Source: JAMZMI01 sp049115715 | GTDB taxonomy: Bacteria; Bacteroidota; Bacteroidia; Cytophagales; Cyclobacteriaceae | Assembly (NCBI GenBank): GCA_049115715.1 | Contig: JAGDZQ010000015.1 | Coordinates: 1 to 64,000 of the forward strand | Length of the DNA stretch: 64,000 nucleotides | Direction: 5' to 3' | Shown here: positions 26,541-36,870 of the stretch, piece by piece | Position numbering within the stretch: the stretch's first letter is position 1 | How the letters are laid out: each line of letters starts with the position of its first letter | Program-made: the position numbers and the translations under genes | The notes under the pieces: model-generated | Database searches by the model: none | Told to the model about the DNA's origin: nothing | Seen by the model: only the letters and a program-made list of their open reading frames with translations

Positions 26541-28664
26541 ATGAAAAAAGTATCATTACTTCTTGTTGTAGTCCTTTTTTTCACCGTCAATGGACTTTTG
26601 GCGCAATCAGATAATACGGTTAAAAAATCAATCGTACTATTTACTCAGAAATCAAGTGCTACTCCCTTCAATTACGAAAAATTTAAGGCTGACGGAGTTT
26701 TCTGGGGTCATATGATTTACAATGGTATTGAGTCTGATGCCGCAATGAATTCTTGGGCGGCAGACGTGGAGAATCGTGTTTCTAATGGTGAATACTTTTT
26801 TGGCCGACTTGAGTTTGACTGGGGCTGGAAATGGATGATTGACTTCATGGATGACCCTGGATCTTACTGGGCGCAAGATTTGAATGGCAATAACATTATT
26901 TGGACGGGGACAGTGCATAATGGACATGCCCATAGCTGGCAAAGTCATCATGGCCCTGAATTTCTGGAGTGGCTTAAGTTTCAAGTAGATCGAATAGATC
27001 TAGCTCCGATCACGCATTTGATGATAGATTCTCAAACTTCTGCTTCCAGAACCTTGCACTGGCTTGGAGGAGATTTTTCTGTTCACTCTATGAATAATTT
27101 CAGAGAATATTTGAAAGAGAAATACACCTTGGCACAATTGAGTGAAAGAGAAATTGATGATATTGATAATTTTAACTATCGAGCGTTTTTGATTGGTAAA
27201 GGGTTCACTCTGAGCAGCTACAAAAGAGAAGCTTTGAGCATTGACGGGGATATTCCGCTCTATGAAGACTTTGTCTACTTTCAGCGTCAGGCACTTAATG
27301 ATGTGATGGATGAATTGTTTGAATATATAGACACTAAGAAACCAGGAATTGCAATAGGAGCCACCACAAATGTGGTTGAACCTCGTGGGTATATTTTTTC
27401 GGATCGCCAATCCTATATTGCCGGCGAGTTTTTCCATGCTCACGATCCTGCCAAAAGTCCTCCCTTTAAACCACTATTGCATTACAAAGCCGCTGAAGCG
27501 CTGGATAAGACTTTGATATATTTTCCATACCCTGATGCATTTAGAGCCCTATACGATAGAAATTCTCCTAGACAAGCTCGTGGATGGATTGCTCAAGCTT
27601 ATGCCATGGGTTCTGTGTTTACCATACCAGGAAACATATGGCTTGGAGCGGGGTATCCAACTTGGGATCCAGGATGGGAAGTCTATTCTGATCTATACGC
27701 GTTCGTTCATGATCATGCTGAATTATTGGACGATTACAGCGCAGTTTCAAATGTGGCGTTAGCCTATTCTGTATATGGGTCACTCTTGGAGAGTCACATG
27801 GATGGCAGCATTACTGCTCGTCAAACTTTAGAATACCTGATAGAGGAGAACATTTCGTTTGATTTGAAAATTTTTGGTGATCCTGATCGTCCTATTGCTC
27901 CGACCATAGAGGAATTGGGCGAATATGAAGCAATTGTTCATGATAGCGATATTCAATATTTCACTGCAGAACAGAATCAAATACTAGATGCAAATGCCTC
28001 TAATGTTGTTTCTATTGACAACCCGACTGATATAACCAAGCTTCTTTCATGGAAAATCAATGTTTTAAAAGAGGGTAAGGAAAGCAATGATTTAATCTCG
28101 GCGCTACCACGAATCTCTTCTGATGAGGAATCACCCTATGTGCTTCATCTTATTAATAGGAAATACAATTCTGCAGAGGATAAAGCAGAGACTCACAATA
28201 GCATTTCAGTGAGAATCCCCAAAGTTATGTTTCAGAACACTATTATAGAGGCTAAACTTCACACGCCTGGAAAGCCATCGGTTGACTTGTCGTTCGAAAC
28301 TAACAACACACCTTTTTTGACACTGAATCTTGATACTTTTGATGAGTTTTGGGGAATAATAGAGCTGGGTCATGATTCTACACCTTCCGATCATAATTAT
28401 GTTCTCTCTAATGAAGGGGAAGAATTTGAAACAGAAAAAATCTCATTGTATCCTAACCCAGCAAACGAATACATAAACATTATTGGGAAAGGTGTCAATA
28501 ACATTTCTTCCATTGAAATCTATAATGTTCAGGGGAAACTAGTTATCAATAAGCAAGTAGATTCAAATTCTATTGATATATCCTCACTTAACAAAGGAGT
28601 TTACATGGTTAGAATTAACGATAATACAGGAAAAATAAGAACCGAGAAATTGATTAAAAATTAA
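26541..28664 (+). CDS. Secreted glycoside-hydrolase-like protein with T9SS type A sorting domain
   Basis: A 707-aa protein. A signal peptide (MKKVSLLLVVVLFF...LLAQ) precedes a domain of ~450 residues resembling beta-galactosidase-like (GH42/GHL) TIM barrels: GVFWGHMIYNGIESDAAMNSWA, LEWLKFQVDRIDLAPITHLMIDSQTSA, NNFREYLKEKYTLAQL, then a trimerisation-like region with YDAIV-type EYEAIVHDSD. The last ~75 residues are a T9SS type A domain (ISLYPNPANEYINI ... KGVYMVRIND). The enzyme would be exported and anchored at or released from the cell surface. ATG at 26541 is chosen for the signal peptide. Catalytic Glu residues could not be assigned. Confidence 0.72.
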   Translation: MKKVSLLLVVVLFFTVNGLLAQSDNTVKKSIVLFTQKSSATPFNYEKFKADGVFWGHMIYNGIESDAAMNSWAADVENRVSNGEYFFGRLEFDWGWKWMIDFMDDPGSYWAQDLNGNNIIWTGTVHNGHAHSWQSHHGPEFLEWLKFQVDRIDLAPITHLMIDSQTSASRTLHWLGGDFSVHSMNNFREYLKEKYTLAQLSEREIDDIDNFNYRAFLIGKGFTLSSYKREALSIDGDIPLYEDFVYFQRQALNDVMDELFEYIDTKKPGIAIGATTNVVEPRGYIFSDRQSYIAGEFFHAHDPAKSPPFKPLLHYKAAEALDKTLIYFPYPDAFRALYDRNSPRQARGWIAQAYAMGSVFTIPGNIWLGAGYPTWDPGWEVYSDLYAFVHDHAELLDDYSAVSNVALAYSVYGSLLESHMDGSITARQTLEYLIEENISFDLKIFGDPDRPIAPTIEELGEYEAIVHDSDIQYFTAEQNQILDANASNVVSIDNPTDITKLLSWKINVLKEGKESNDLISALPRISSDEESPYVLHLINRKYNSAEDKAETHNSISVRIPKVMFQNTIIEAKLHTPGKPSVDLSFETNNTPFLTLNLDTFDEFWGIIELGHDSTPSDHNYVLSNEGEEFETEKISLYPNPANEYINIIGKGVNNISSIEIYNVQGKLVINKQVDSNSIDISSLNKGVYMVRINDNTGKIRTEKLIKN

Positions 28665-28736
28665 TAATCACCATATTGACAAAACAGCCACTCATCTAAT
28701 TTGCAATTCAAGCAAGTAGAAACAAGAGATGTCATA

Positions 28737-28768
28737 AAAACAGGCGATCCTCTTGGATCGCCTGTTTT
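28737..28768. terminator. Bidirectional intrinsic terminator
   Basis: Perfect 14-base arms AAAACAGGCGATCC and GGATCGCCTGTTTT around TCTT. It has T-runs in both directions, so it can end the T9SS gene to its left and whatever was once transcribed from its right. Confidence 0.85.
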
Positions 28769-28775
28769 GTTGTAG

Positions 28776-28829
28776 TTACTTTCTAAACTCCAACAAAACC
28801 ACATTCTCCACATGAAATGTTTGCGGGGC
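28776..28829 (-). pseudogene. Remnant 3' end of an rlmD-like gene
   Basis: On the minus strand 17 codons read APQTFHVENVVLLEFRK and then TAA. The intact rlmD at 38.8 kb ends FPQTHHVECVVLLERKG; both show the PQTxHVExVVLLE signature that ends the RumA/TrmA family. A stop codon lies directly upstream in frame, so only the tail survives. The DNA is about 74% identical to the intact gene end over 13 codons, so it is a diverged relative, not a recent copy. The hairpin at 28737 is placed like its former terminator. Confidence 0.6.
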
Positions 28830-28960
28830 TTAAAACAGCCCTTTATTGAACGTATAGACTGATTTTTGAGATTTACGGTGCAAGCGCGGACATGATTCGG
28901 ACAAAAGCGTGTCGGTTTCTCATCTTTTTTCTTGCATAGTTTGGAAATCATTCCCATATC

Positions 28961-28989
28961 AAAAAAAGGCGGCCCAATTTGAGCTGCCT
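28961..28989 (-). terminator. Intrinsic terminator of the giant gene
   Basis: The arms AGGCGGC (28967-28973) and GCTGCCT (28983-28989) pair with one G-U. On the minus strand they are followed by seven T residues. It lies about 30 bases after the stop of the 2565-aa gene. Confidence 0.7.
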
Positions 28990-29020
28990 ATTGTAATCCG
29001 CTGTTGGACGGGCTACTGCC

Positions 29021-32000
29021 TTAGTTACTCTTTACTAATTTTCTTATTGATCTTCCCTGGTCATTATTGACCTCAATGAAATGAACTCCTTCCTTCAAGC
29101 CAGTCACATCTATTTGAGTCTCATTGGTAAATGACACCTCTTTGATGGTCTGACCTGACAGATCAAGCACACGTACTTTAGCTGCGCCCTTCACCCTTAC
29201 GTTCAGTAGGTCCGATACAGGATTAGGATAAACTAAAATCTCTAACCCATCGGCTACACCCAATACTTCTTGTACAGCAAAAGAAACACCATCTTCTCCT
29301 ACCGCTGCTGAGATGGTCAGGTCTGACCCTTCTTCATCCATGGTGAAAGAGGAACCTTCCAAATTAAGGTCTACCCCAGCCACACCTAGCACCAGTTGGT
29401 AATCTCCCGCTGGAATACCCGTGATCTCAAAGTCTCCATTTTCATCTGTTACTACCGAGGTTAGGATTTCCTCATCAGAAGTTCTGACCAGATAGACTGT
29501 TACCCCTTCCAGCGGATTGCCATCCAATATTCTTCCCTGCACGATTCTGCCACCGTCATTCTCCGCACTCACCACACGCCCAGATACACGGCCATTGCCG
29601 TCCAATAGGCTGGCTTGACTTTTGGCAATCATTTTAATGATAACACCGGACTGGTTATACATCGCATACTTCGCCCTTGTCACGTTGTTGGTATTGCCAT
29701 AAAGCGTTTCAAAGTAAGCATCTTTATCATCGGGGATTACGGACAAAATGTAAGCTTCCCCTTCCAGGTCTAGCGAGAAAGTGCCGTCTGAGTTGAGCGG
29801 TACCGCTGATTCAAAACCTGGCTTAATACTTCCAGCAGAAAATGCATTACCATTTTCATCTACCACTTTCCCTGAAATGGTAAATGGCTTCAGGTTATCG
29901 ATCTGCCATGAAAGCACAGGGTAATATCCCCACAGATACGTCCAGACATCTTCTGTACCGTTTGTGTTCTCGTGCTTAAAATCCCACCCAGCTTCATTGA
30001 ATTTTGTGAAACCTCTCATCTCGGCACTGGTGAGCCCTATGCCGCCTCCTTTGCTAGTTTGTTCTCCTGAAAGCTCTACGTCCCAGAAAGAGTTAACCAC
30101 TTCAATTTTAGAACCTCCTCCTACTAATCCTCCTGTGCGATTTGCTGACCCTAATTTGCCAACATAATATGAGTTTTGTATAGATATTTCTAGACCTGAA
30201 TCGTCAAATTTCTGACCTACTAAACCTCCAATCTCGTTAGAGGCTTCTGATATATCTCCTAGTGCATAAGAGTTTATGATGTATGAACTGTTTATTGTGG
30301 TACCCACTAAGCCACCAGCACGAGCACCACCCAACCCTATTTTAACATCTGAAAATGATTGTATTATGTAGGAATCACCCAGTTCATATCCAACTAAACC
30401 TCCAAGATGACTTGCTTTAGACAAATTAATTTCACCAGTTACGTAGCAATTCGTGATGGTTATTTGATCGGACAGGGCTACTAAACCTCCCACGAGACTT
30501 ATTTCTGCAGTGGAATTGAAATCAATTGAAGTCAGTCCAATATTTTTTAAGGTAGCGTTCGCGGCATATCCAAATAGTCCAATTCCGGCACCCAAAAAGG
30601 GGACTAGGATAGGATCAATGTTGGCAACCAGCCCGTCAATTCTGAAAAATGAACCATCATAGGTGCCTGTAAAAGATGCAGATGCATCTCCTATTGGCTT
30701 CCATACTGCTTCACTCATGGAGATATCTGCTGTTTGTCTAAAATGAGCCGACCAATCCGCAGACGATGCACTTAGCTGTCTTAAATCTTGCTCATTGCCA
30801 ATCAAGTAGGGATCACCCGCTGTTCCGGAACCTCCACTGTATGGAAGATCATAGGTTACACTCACTTCCGTGGCAGCTGTATTGCCATTGCCTCCCGCAT
30901 CAGTTGCTACATCAGCAGCTATGTTTACAGTTATTGAGGCTCCTTCATTCAAATCATTGGCTGGTGTGATCACTGTGGTATAAGAAGCACTACCTACCGT
31001 TTTGAAATCCCCAGCAGTACCATTCGAAACAGTGATGTCACCTATTTCAAATCCAGAGACCTCTTCAGAAAATGCGAACGTAAGCGTGAAAGCCTCTGCT
31101 GTTGTAGCAGGCGCACCCTGAATTTCCACTGATGGCCTCTCAAAATCAAAGGTTATCGTTGTTAGGGTTATCAAGTCATTCCCATTCCCAGCTACGTCGG
31201 TTATACTATTCGCTGGAATGGAGATTTCTACAACATTGTCATCGGCACTGGTGTTGTAAGTAGCTTCTACCGTGTATGTATTCGCATTAACGGGCGTGAA
31301 ATTGCTCAGGGATACCGTATTATCAGAAGACAGGTCGCCTATTTCAAATCCGGTCACATCTTCAGAAAATGTGATCGTTAAAGAAATGGCTTCTGTGCTG
31401 TTTGTCGTAATGTTCTCATTTTCGACACTTGCGGTAGGTTTTGTCCCATCATAGTTTACGAACACGAATTCTTCAGAGCCAGTATTCAGATTTCCGGCCA
31501 AGTCTTCAACTACGTTAGCTTCAACTGCAACGGCTACAAGTCCATCAGCGCTTGGTGCCACATCGGCAGTAAATATTGTTGCATTAACTCTTTGAAAATT
31601 ACTTGCCACACCGTTTATCACGCCAATATCTTCTAATATAAACCCTGTGACCGATTCACTAAAGGTAATCGTGACGGGGATCGGATTGGCATTTGTTGGA
31701 TCTGTCACATCGGTACTTACCACCACACTCGGACCAACGCCATCGAACGAGACAGATCCTGCCCCAGCCAAATTATCATTGCCAGATTGATCTGTGACAG
31801 CACCTTCAGGTATGGAAATAGTGATCGTTTCACTAGTTCCATCAGGGACAATTGTTGCTTTCCAGGCATTATTGAACCCCGCAAAAATTTGATCATCGAT
31901 AAGTGCTGAAACACTACCTCCTTCCACGCTTATATCTGCAAACTCAAAGCCGACGACCTGATCAAAGACCAACGTTTCTCCATTTCCAAAAAGAATGAAA

Positions 32001-35000
32001 ACATCAAAAGCTTCACTTACAATTTCAATCGCCCGTCCATCCTGATCTGCTGGGAAGATAATGGTGTTAGGCCTAGTGTCATCTACGACTATAATGGTAA
32101 AATCTTGACTAGTCGATCCTCCCTTACCATCATCCGCAGTTAGTTCCACATCATATTCATCAGATGCCAGAGTTGAGGGATCTCCAACTAATGCTGGCAA
32201 AGAATTAGTTATCATCTTTTTTACAACATGATTTCTATTATCCGAAATGTAAATATTACCTGAATCATCTAACGCAATGCCTCTTGGAAATTGAAATGTA
32301 GAAATCAGGGCAGGACCGACAAAATTTCCTGTTTTACCATTTCCTGCAATCGTGCTTACTACACCTTCCGGAGTTATACTTCTCACTCTTTCGTTTCTGG
32401 TATCAGTCACGTATAGAATGCCCGCTTCATCAATAGCTATTTTGGTTGGAGCACTAAATTGGGCCTCTGCACCTGTTCCATCTTTAAAACCTTCTTGCGA
32501 CCCAGCAAATAAAACTGCATCACCGGCTGGAGTAATTTTGAAAACTGCATTACTGAATTCGGAAGCTACGAAAATATTTCCCTGAGGACCAACAGCTATC
32601 CCCGAAGGTAAAAAACCGACATTTTGAGCAAGCGTTTCCACCAATCCTTCTGGAGTAATGCTTCTAACCTGATCGAAAATTCCTTCTGCAATTAATAAGT
32701 TACCCGATGCATCAAATGCCAAATCTCGAACTGATCCAAAAGTTGCAGTGGCCACATTGCCGTCATTATTACCTAAAACTCCTGTTCCCGCATAAGTCTC
32801 TACATTTCCTTCTGTTGTGACTACTTTTACTTTGTAATTAAACTGATCAGCTACATACAGATTCCCATCAGCATCGAAGGCTAGACCAGAAGGGGTATTG
32901 AAACTTGCGGTAAGGGCTGGGCCGTCAACATCTCCGGCCATGCCCGAACCAGCAAACGTACTCACCACTCCTTCAGGAGTAATCTTTTTAATCTTATGAG
33001 TTCCAACTTCAGTCACATATAAATTCCCCTCGGCATCCAAAGCGATATCACCAGGGAAATTGAAACTAGCCTCCGCCCCAGTTCCATCCACATCTCCCTG
33101 ATTCCCAGAACCCACAAAGTTCTCCACTAAATAATCAAGGCGGGATAGTGAAAGCCAAGAGGGAATCAAGTCTGAAGTAACGGTCACTTCATCGCCATCA
33201 GGATCAGAGGTAGAGATTAAATAAGTATAAAAGTCATTTCCGTTAATATTGGTTATTGGTGTAGAAGTGAAGACCGGAGCATCGTTTGCATCATTTACGC
33301 TGATGGTAATCGTTTCCGGATCGGAAGTATCGGTTCCATCACTCACAGTGAGTGTAAGGGTATAACTCGTCGTGGTTTCAAAATCAAGCATGGAATTGTC
33401 ATTAACGGTTATTTCTCCAGAAGATGCATCTATGGCAAAAACACCATCGCCATTTCCAGCAGTGATCATCCAACCACTAAAAGTAGTACCTGCATCTGCA
33501 TCAGTAGCGACAACAGTGCCTACGCTCGTACCATTGGCTGAATTTTCATCTACAGAAAAACTTTGGGAGGTAGTGATGATTGGTGCTTCATTTATTTGAT
33601 TCACCGTAAGCGTAAAGCTCTGAGTAGCTGTACCGCCATTTCCATCGTCAGCTATGAGTGTCACAGGATGGTCACCTGCTTGACCCTCAGGACTACCTGT
33701 CAGTGCGATACTTACATTTACTTTTCGAATCAAATGATTATCAAAATCAGCCACGAACACATTATCCTGGCTGTCAACAGCTATGCCAAATGGATTAGTA
33801 AAACTAGCTGCTGTTCCTTGACCATCGGCTGAGCCTTGTGTACCAGCCCCAGCCAAAGTGGTCACATTTCCTGAAGGATCTATTTTACGAATCAAATGAT
33901 TACCATTTTCAACCACCAACACATTACCCTGGCTGTCAACAGTTACACCAGCTGGACTATTAAAACTAGCAGCAGTACCTTGACCATCGGCTGAACCTAC
34001 GATACCAGCCTTACCAGCGAAGGTGGTCACATTTCCTGAAGGATCTATTTTACGAATCAAATGATTATCAAAATCAGCCACGAACACATTACCCTGGCTG
34101 TCAACAGTTACACCAGCTGGACTATTAAAACTAGCAGCAGTACCTTGACCATCGGCTGAACCTACTGTACCAGCCGTACCAGCTAAGGTGGTCACATTTC
34201 CTGAAGGATCTATTTTACGAATCAAATGATTCAATTCTTCAGCAACAAACACATTACCCTGGCTGTCAACAGCTATGCCAAATGGATTAAAAAAACTAGC
34301 TGCTGTGCCTTGACCATCTGCTGACCCTTCTGAACCAGCCCCAGCCAAAGTGGTCACATTTCCTGAAGGATCTATTTTCCGAATCAAATGATTACCATTT
34401 TCAACCACGAACACATTACCCTGGATGTCAACAGCTACGCCAGTTGGATTAAAAAAACTAGCTGCTGTGCCTTGACCATTGGATGAGCCTCGTGTACCAG
34501 ACCCAGCCAAAGTGGTCACATTTCCTGAAGGATCTATTTTCCGAATCAAATGATTAAAAGCATCAGCCACGAACACATTACCCTGGATGTCAACAGCTAC
34601 GCCAGTTGGATTAAAAAAACTAGCTGCTGTGCCTTGACCATCGGCTGAGCCTGAAACTTCTGCCACTCCGGCCAACGTTGTTACATTAGCCAATGATCCA
34701 ATTGAAAGGAAAGACGGGTTATCATTTTCAAGTGTCACCGTAATAGCATCACGATCAGGGTCTGTTATCGTAATGGGATAGCTATAGGTTTCATTGTCGT
34801 TTATTGTCGTAATTGGGGTGGAGGTGAAAACCGGGTCTTCATTTACATTAGTCACCGTGATGGTCACTGTTTGTGTGCTATTGGCATTAAGCCCATCACT
34901 GGCAATAACCTCAATAACATAGGCATTATTTTCATCAGGATCTGTGGGGCTTTCGAAATCGGGAGTAGCTAGAAAACTCACAGCTCCCGTACTTCCATCA

Positions 35001-36718
35001 ATGTTGAAAAGTGCTTCATCATTGACAGAACCCAAACTATAGGTAACGGTGCTGAAATCGGTAGCCACCGCTGTATAGGCCACCGCTGTATTTCCTTCTG
35101 CAAAATCAGTAGCAGTGTCAGAAGTGAATAAGGGGGAACTTCCATCGAAAGTAATTGAAAACTGTGTCGCTACCGTATTGTCATTTCCAACCAGGTCTTG
35201 TGCTACAGCTGCCGCAATATCTACCGTCACTGCTCCATCAGCAGAGGGAGTGATATTCGCTGTAAAGGTGATATCACTAAAATTTACTAAATCACTGGCA
35301 GTTCCATTGCCAACTGTAATATCCGCCAATTCAAATCCAGTTACCGCTTCGCTAAAAGTAATGGTGATTGGTATGGTCGATGCATTCGTCTGACCTGCCA
35401 GCGTACTCGTGATAGCTACCGAAGGTGGCGTATTATCAGCCACTCCAAATTCATAAACTCTGACATGCCCTGCATCTGCACCACCTCCATCATTTCCAAA
35501 AGCTCCAATAGCTGAGACGCTTCCATCACTAGAAATAGCTACAGCTGAGCCTGCATTGTCTTCAGAGGCTTCCCCAACAATGCTACTTCCAACCTGCTCC
35601 CATGCTGTACTATTGAAAGTATATATCTCTGATCTACCATTATCATTGTCGGTAGTTAAAAAACCCGCCGCTCCAATGATTAGGTGAGTACCATCGCCTG
35701 ATAGCTGTAGATCCTTACCAAACTCATCTCCATCGAATGAGGAAATAATATTGCTTCCTACCTGAGTCCAAGATTCAGAGGCATAATCCCACACCTGAAC
35801 AAACCCAATGTTGGAAATCTCAAAAAGATCAGTAGGAGCACCAATGGCTAGTCTATTACCATCGTTGGAAAGACTAACAGAGGCACCTAATACTTGATTT
35901 CCAGTACCAGTAAATGTACTGAGTGTACTGCCCTTAGCTTCCCATGACCCCCCGTTATATCGATAGACCGTTACCTGACCTACAGGAGAAAATCCTCCGT
36001 TTGCAAATGCAGAAGCTCCTATGGCCAGGGCGGTTCCTGTTTGATCCAGACTCACTGATGATCCAAAAGCAGATAAATCCTCTACTCCTGCAATTTCAGC
36101 TCCTAACAACGTCCAGTTGGTGCTAAATTCATAAACCCGAACGGCTCCAGTTTCTCCTCCTGCTGTAGCTCCATTCGTATCTTCGCCAGGAATTCCTATG
36201 GCCAGTCGCGTTCCATCTCCGGAAAGGCTGACGGATTCTCCAAGATTTTCAAAATCATCCACCCCATCAATGTCACTCCCTTTTTGCACCCATGCCGAGC
36301 CATTCCATTCATAGACTTGCACTCTTCCATTCGGAGCAAAACTTGATGTGAGGTCTTTGGAAAATGCAGCAATAGCTATGATGTTTCCGTCATCGCTCAA
36401 ACTGATGGCTCCTCCAAATGAATCTCCGTCGGCTTCCCCCGCGATATCGTTTCCTTTTTGTGTCCAGGAAGACCCACTGTACGTATACACCCTTACTACT
36501 CCTCTAAGTGTTGCGTCAGGTGAAGAAGCTGCCCCTGTTGCCATTGTGAGGCCATCGGAAGATAGCGCAACACTAACTCCCTTACCGTCCCCGGAACTGC
36601 CATCGATATCGGCACCCAGCTGATTCCAGGAAGACTGGGCGAATAGAAGGGGCGTGGTAAACAGCGAAAGTGTTACAATGATTGAGGCTTTGAAAAATCT
36701 ATTTTTTGGCACAGTCAT
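29021..36718 (-). CDS. Giant secreted multidomain surface protein with T9SS type A sorting domain
   Basis: A 2565-aa exported protein. From the N-terminus: signal peptide (ending LLFAQ); about seven FG-GAP/kelch-like propeller blades (SLSGDGTRLAIG pattern, to ~430); Ig-like domain (~435-530); cadherin-like (~540-680); six nearly identical NHL repeats (~685-1010); cadherin-like domains (~1015-1200); five or six diverged NHL repeats (~1205-1515); a run of Ig-like domains with TFSEAVTGFE/TFSEDVTGFE motifs (~1565-1960); GLUG repeats (GGLVGY, GGLVGQ; ~1970-2250); carboxypeptidase-regulatory-like domains (~2260-2490); T9SS type A sorting domain (~2500 to end). Ca-binding Asp-rich loops suggest a rigid adhesin. 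ATG 36718 starts the signal peptide. Monocistronic with its own terminator. Confidence 0.88.
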   Translation of the reverse strand: MTVPKNRFFKASIIVTLSLFTTPLLFAQSSWNQLGADIDGSSGDGKGVSVALSSDGLTMATGAASSPDATLRGVVRVYTYSGSSWTQKGNDIAGEADGDSFGGAISLSDDGNIIAIAAFSKDLTSSFAPNGRVQVYEWNGSAWVQKGSDIDGVDDFENLGESVSLSGDGTRLAIGIPGEDTNGATAGGETGAVRVYEFSTNWTLLGAEIAGVEDLSAFGSSVSLDQTGTALAIGASAFANGGFSPVGQVTVYRYNGGSWEAKGSTLSTFTGTGNQVLGASVSLSNDGNRLAIGAPTDLFEISNIGFVQVWDYASESWTQVGSNIISSFDGDEFGKDLQLSGDGTHLIIGAAGFLTTDNDNGRSEIYTFNSTAWEQVGSSIVGEASEDNAGSAVAISSDGSVSAIGAFGNDGGGADAGHVRVYEFGVADNTPPSVAITSTLAGQTNASTIPITITFSEAVTGFELADITVGNGTASDLVNFSDITFTANITPSADGAVTVDIAAAVAQDLVGNDNTVATQFSITFDGSSPLFTSDTATDFAEGNTAVAYTAVATDFSTVTYSLGSVNDEALFNIDGSTGAVSFLATPDFESPTDPDENNAYVIEVIASDGLNANSTQTVTITVTNVNEDPVFTSTPITTINDNETYSYPITITDPDRDAITVTLENDNPSFLSIGSLANVTTLAGVAEVSGSADGQGTAASFFNPTGVAVDIQGNVFVADAFNHLIRKIDPSGNVTTLAGSGTRGSSNGQGTAASFFNPTGVAVDIQGNVFVVENGNHLIRKIDPSGNVTTLAGAGSEGSADGQGTAASFFNPFGIAVDSQGNVFVAEELNHLIRKIDPSGNVTTLAGTAGTVGSADGQGTAASFNSPAGVTVDSQGNVFVADFDNHLIRKIDPSGNVTTFAGKAGIVGSADGQGTAASFNSPAGVTVDSQGNVLVVENGNHLIRKIDPSGNVTTLAGAGTQGSADGQGTAASFTNPFGIAVDSQDNVFVADFDNHLIRKVNVSIALTGSPEGQAGDHPVTLIADDGNGGTATQSFTLTVNQINEAPIITTSQSFSVDENSANGTSVGTVVATDADAGTTFSGWMITAGNGDGVFAIDASSGEITVNDNSMLDFETTTSYTLTLTVSDGTDTSDPETITISVNDANDAPVFTSTPITNINGNDFYTYLISTSDPDGDEVTVTSDLIPSWLSLSRLDYLVENFVGSGNQGDVDGTGAEASFNFPGDIALDAEGNLYVTEVGTHKIKKITPEGVVSTFAGSGMAGDVDGPALTASFNTPSGLAFDADGNLYVADQFNYKVKVVTTEGNVETYAGTGVLGNNDGNVATATFGSVRDLAFDASGNLLIAEGIFDQVRSITPEGLVETLAQNVGFLPSGIAVGPQGNIFVASEFSNAVFKITPAGDAVLFAGSQEGFKDGTGAEAQFSAPTKIAIDEAGILYVTDTRNERVRSITPEGVVSTIAGNGKTGNFVGPALISTFQFPRGIALDDSGNIYISDNRNHVVKKMITNSLPALVGDPSTLASDEYDVELTADDGKGGSTSQDFTIIVVDDTRPNTIIFPADQDGRAIEIVSEAFDVFILFGNGETLVFDQVVGFEFADISVEGGSVSALIDDQIFAGFNNAWKATIVPDGTSETITISIPEGAVTDQSGNDNLAGAGSVSFDGVGPSVVVSTDVTDPTNANPIPVTITFSESVTGFILEDIGVINGVASNFQRVNATIFTADVAPSADGLVAVAVEANVVEDLAGNLNTGSEEFVFVNYDGTKPTASVENENITTNSTEAISLTITFSEDVTGFEIGDLSSDNTVSLSNFTPVNANTYTVEATYNTSADDNVVEISIPANSITDVAGNGNDLITLTTITFDFERPSVEIQGAPATTAEAFTLTFAFSEEVSGFEIGDITVSNGTAGDFKTVGSASYTTVITPANDLNEGASITVNIAADVATDAGGNGNTAATEVSVTYDLPYSGGSGTAGDPYLIGNEQDLRQLSASSADWSAHFRQTADISMSEAVWKPIGDASASFTGTYDGSFFRIDGLVANIDPILVPFLGAGIGLFGYAANATLKNIGLTSIDFNSTAEISLVGGLVALSDQITITNCYVTGEINLSKASHLGGLVGYELGDSYIIQSFSDVKIGLGGARAGGLVGTTINSSYIINSYALGDISEASNEIGGLVGQKFDDSGLEISIQNSYYVGKLGSANRTGGLVGGGSKIEVVNSFWDVELSGEQTSKGGGIGLTSAEMRGFTKFNEAGWDFKHENTNGTEDVWTYLWGYYPVLSWQIDNLKPFTISGKVVDENGNAFSAGSIKPGFESAVPLNSDGTFSLDLEGEAYILSVIPDDKDAYFETLYGNTNNVTRAKYAMYNQSGVIIKMIAKSQASLLDGNGRVSGRVVSAENDGGRIVQGRILDGNPLEGVTVYLVRTSDEEILTSVVTDENGDFEITGIPAGDYQLVLGVAGVDLNLEGSSFTMDEEGSDLTISAAVGEDGVSFAVQEVLGVADGLEILVYPNPVSDLLNVRVKGAAKVRVLDLSGQTIKEVSFTNETQIDVTGLKEGVHFIEVNNDQGRSIRKLVKSN
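33700..34690 (-). repeat. Tandem NHL-repeat DNA, six units of 162-165 bases
   Basis: The plus-strand block GTCACATTTCCTGAAGGATC starts at about 33861, 34026, 34191, 34353 and 34515, with a diverged sixth unit near 34680. Spacings are therefore 165, 165, 162 and 162 bases, or 54-55 codons, with high DNA identity. The units encode LIRKIDPSGNVTTLAG and flanking NHL-repeat residues. Confidence 0.85.
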
Positions 36719-36870
36719 ACTATTAAGCAGTTTAAAAAACATTTAATCTAAATGAAGACTGATGTCTCCTCAAAAAAATGTTGTGAGTGACCTGTTTTTG
36801 TATGTGATTCGCTATTTTGGGTGCAACCAACACTCTATTCGTATGTGTTTTATGAAATAATCGGTAACGA

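Larger units (their letters stand above)
28665..29020. other. Intergenic region with two hairpins and an rlmD scar
   Basis: This 356-base stretch contains a bidirectional hairpin, a 17-codon rlmD-like 3' end and the terminator of the giant gene. A 98-codon open frame that crosses it on the minus strand is judged spurious. Confidence 0.6.

Noticed and set aside
28661..28957. 98-codon open frame on the minus strand
   Set aside because: It has no start context, odd composition and runs through a terminator hairpin. A different frame of the same DNA gives the much better rlmD-like tail.
33700..34690. Tandem repeats resembling a CRISPR or satellite array
   Set aside because: The units are 54-55 codons long, keep the frame and encode NHL repeats, so they are coding repeats.
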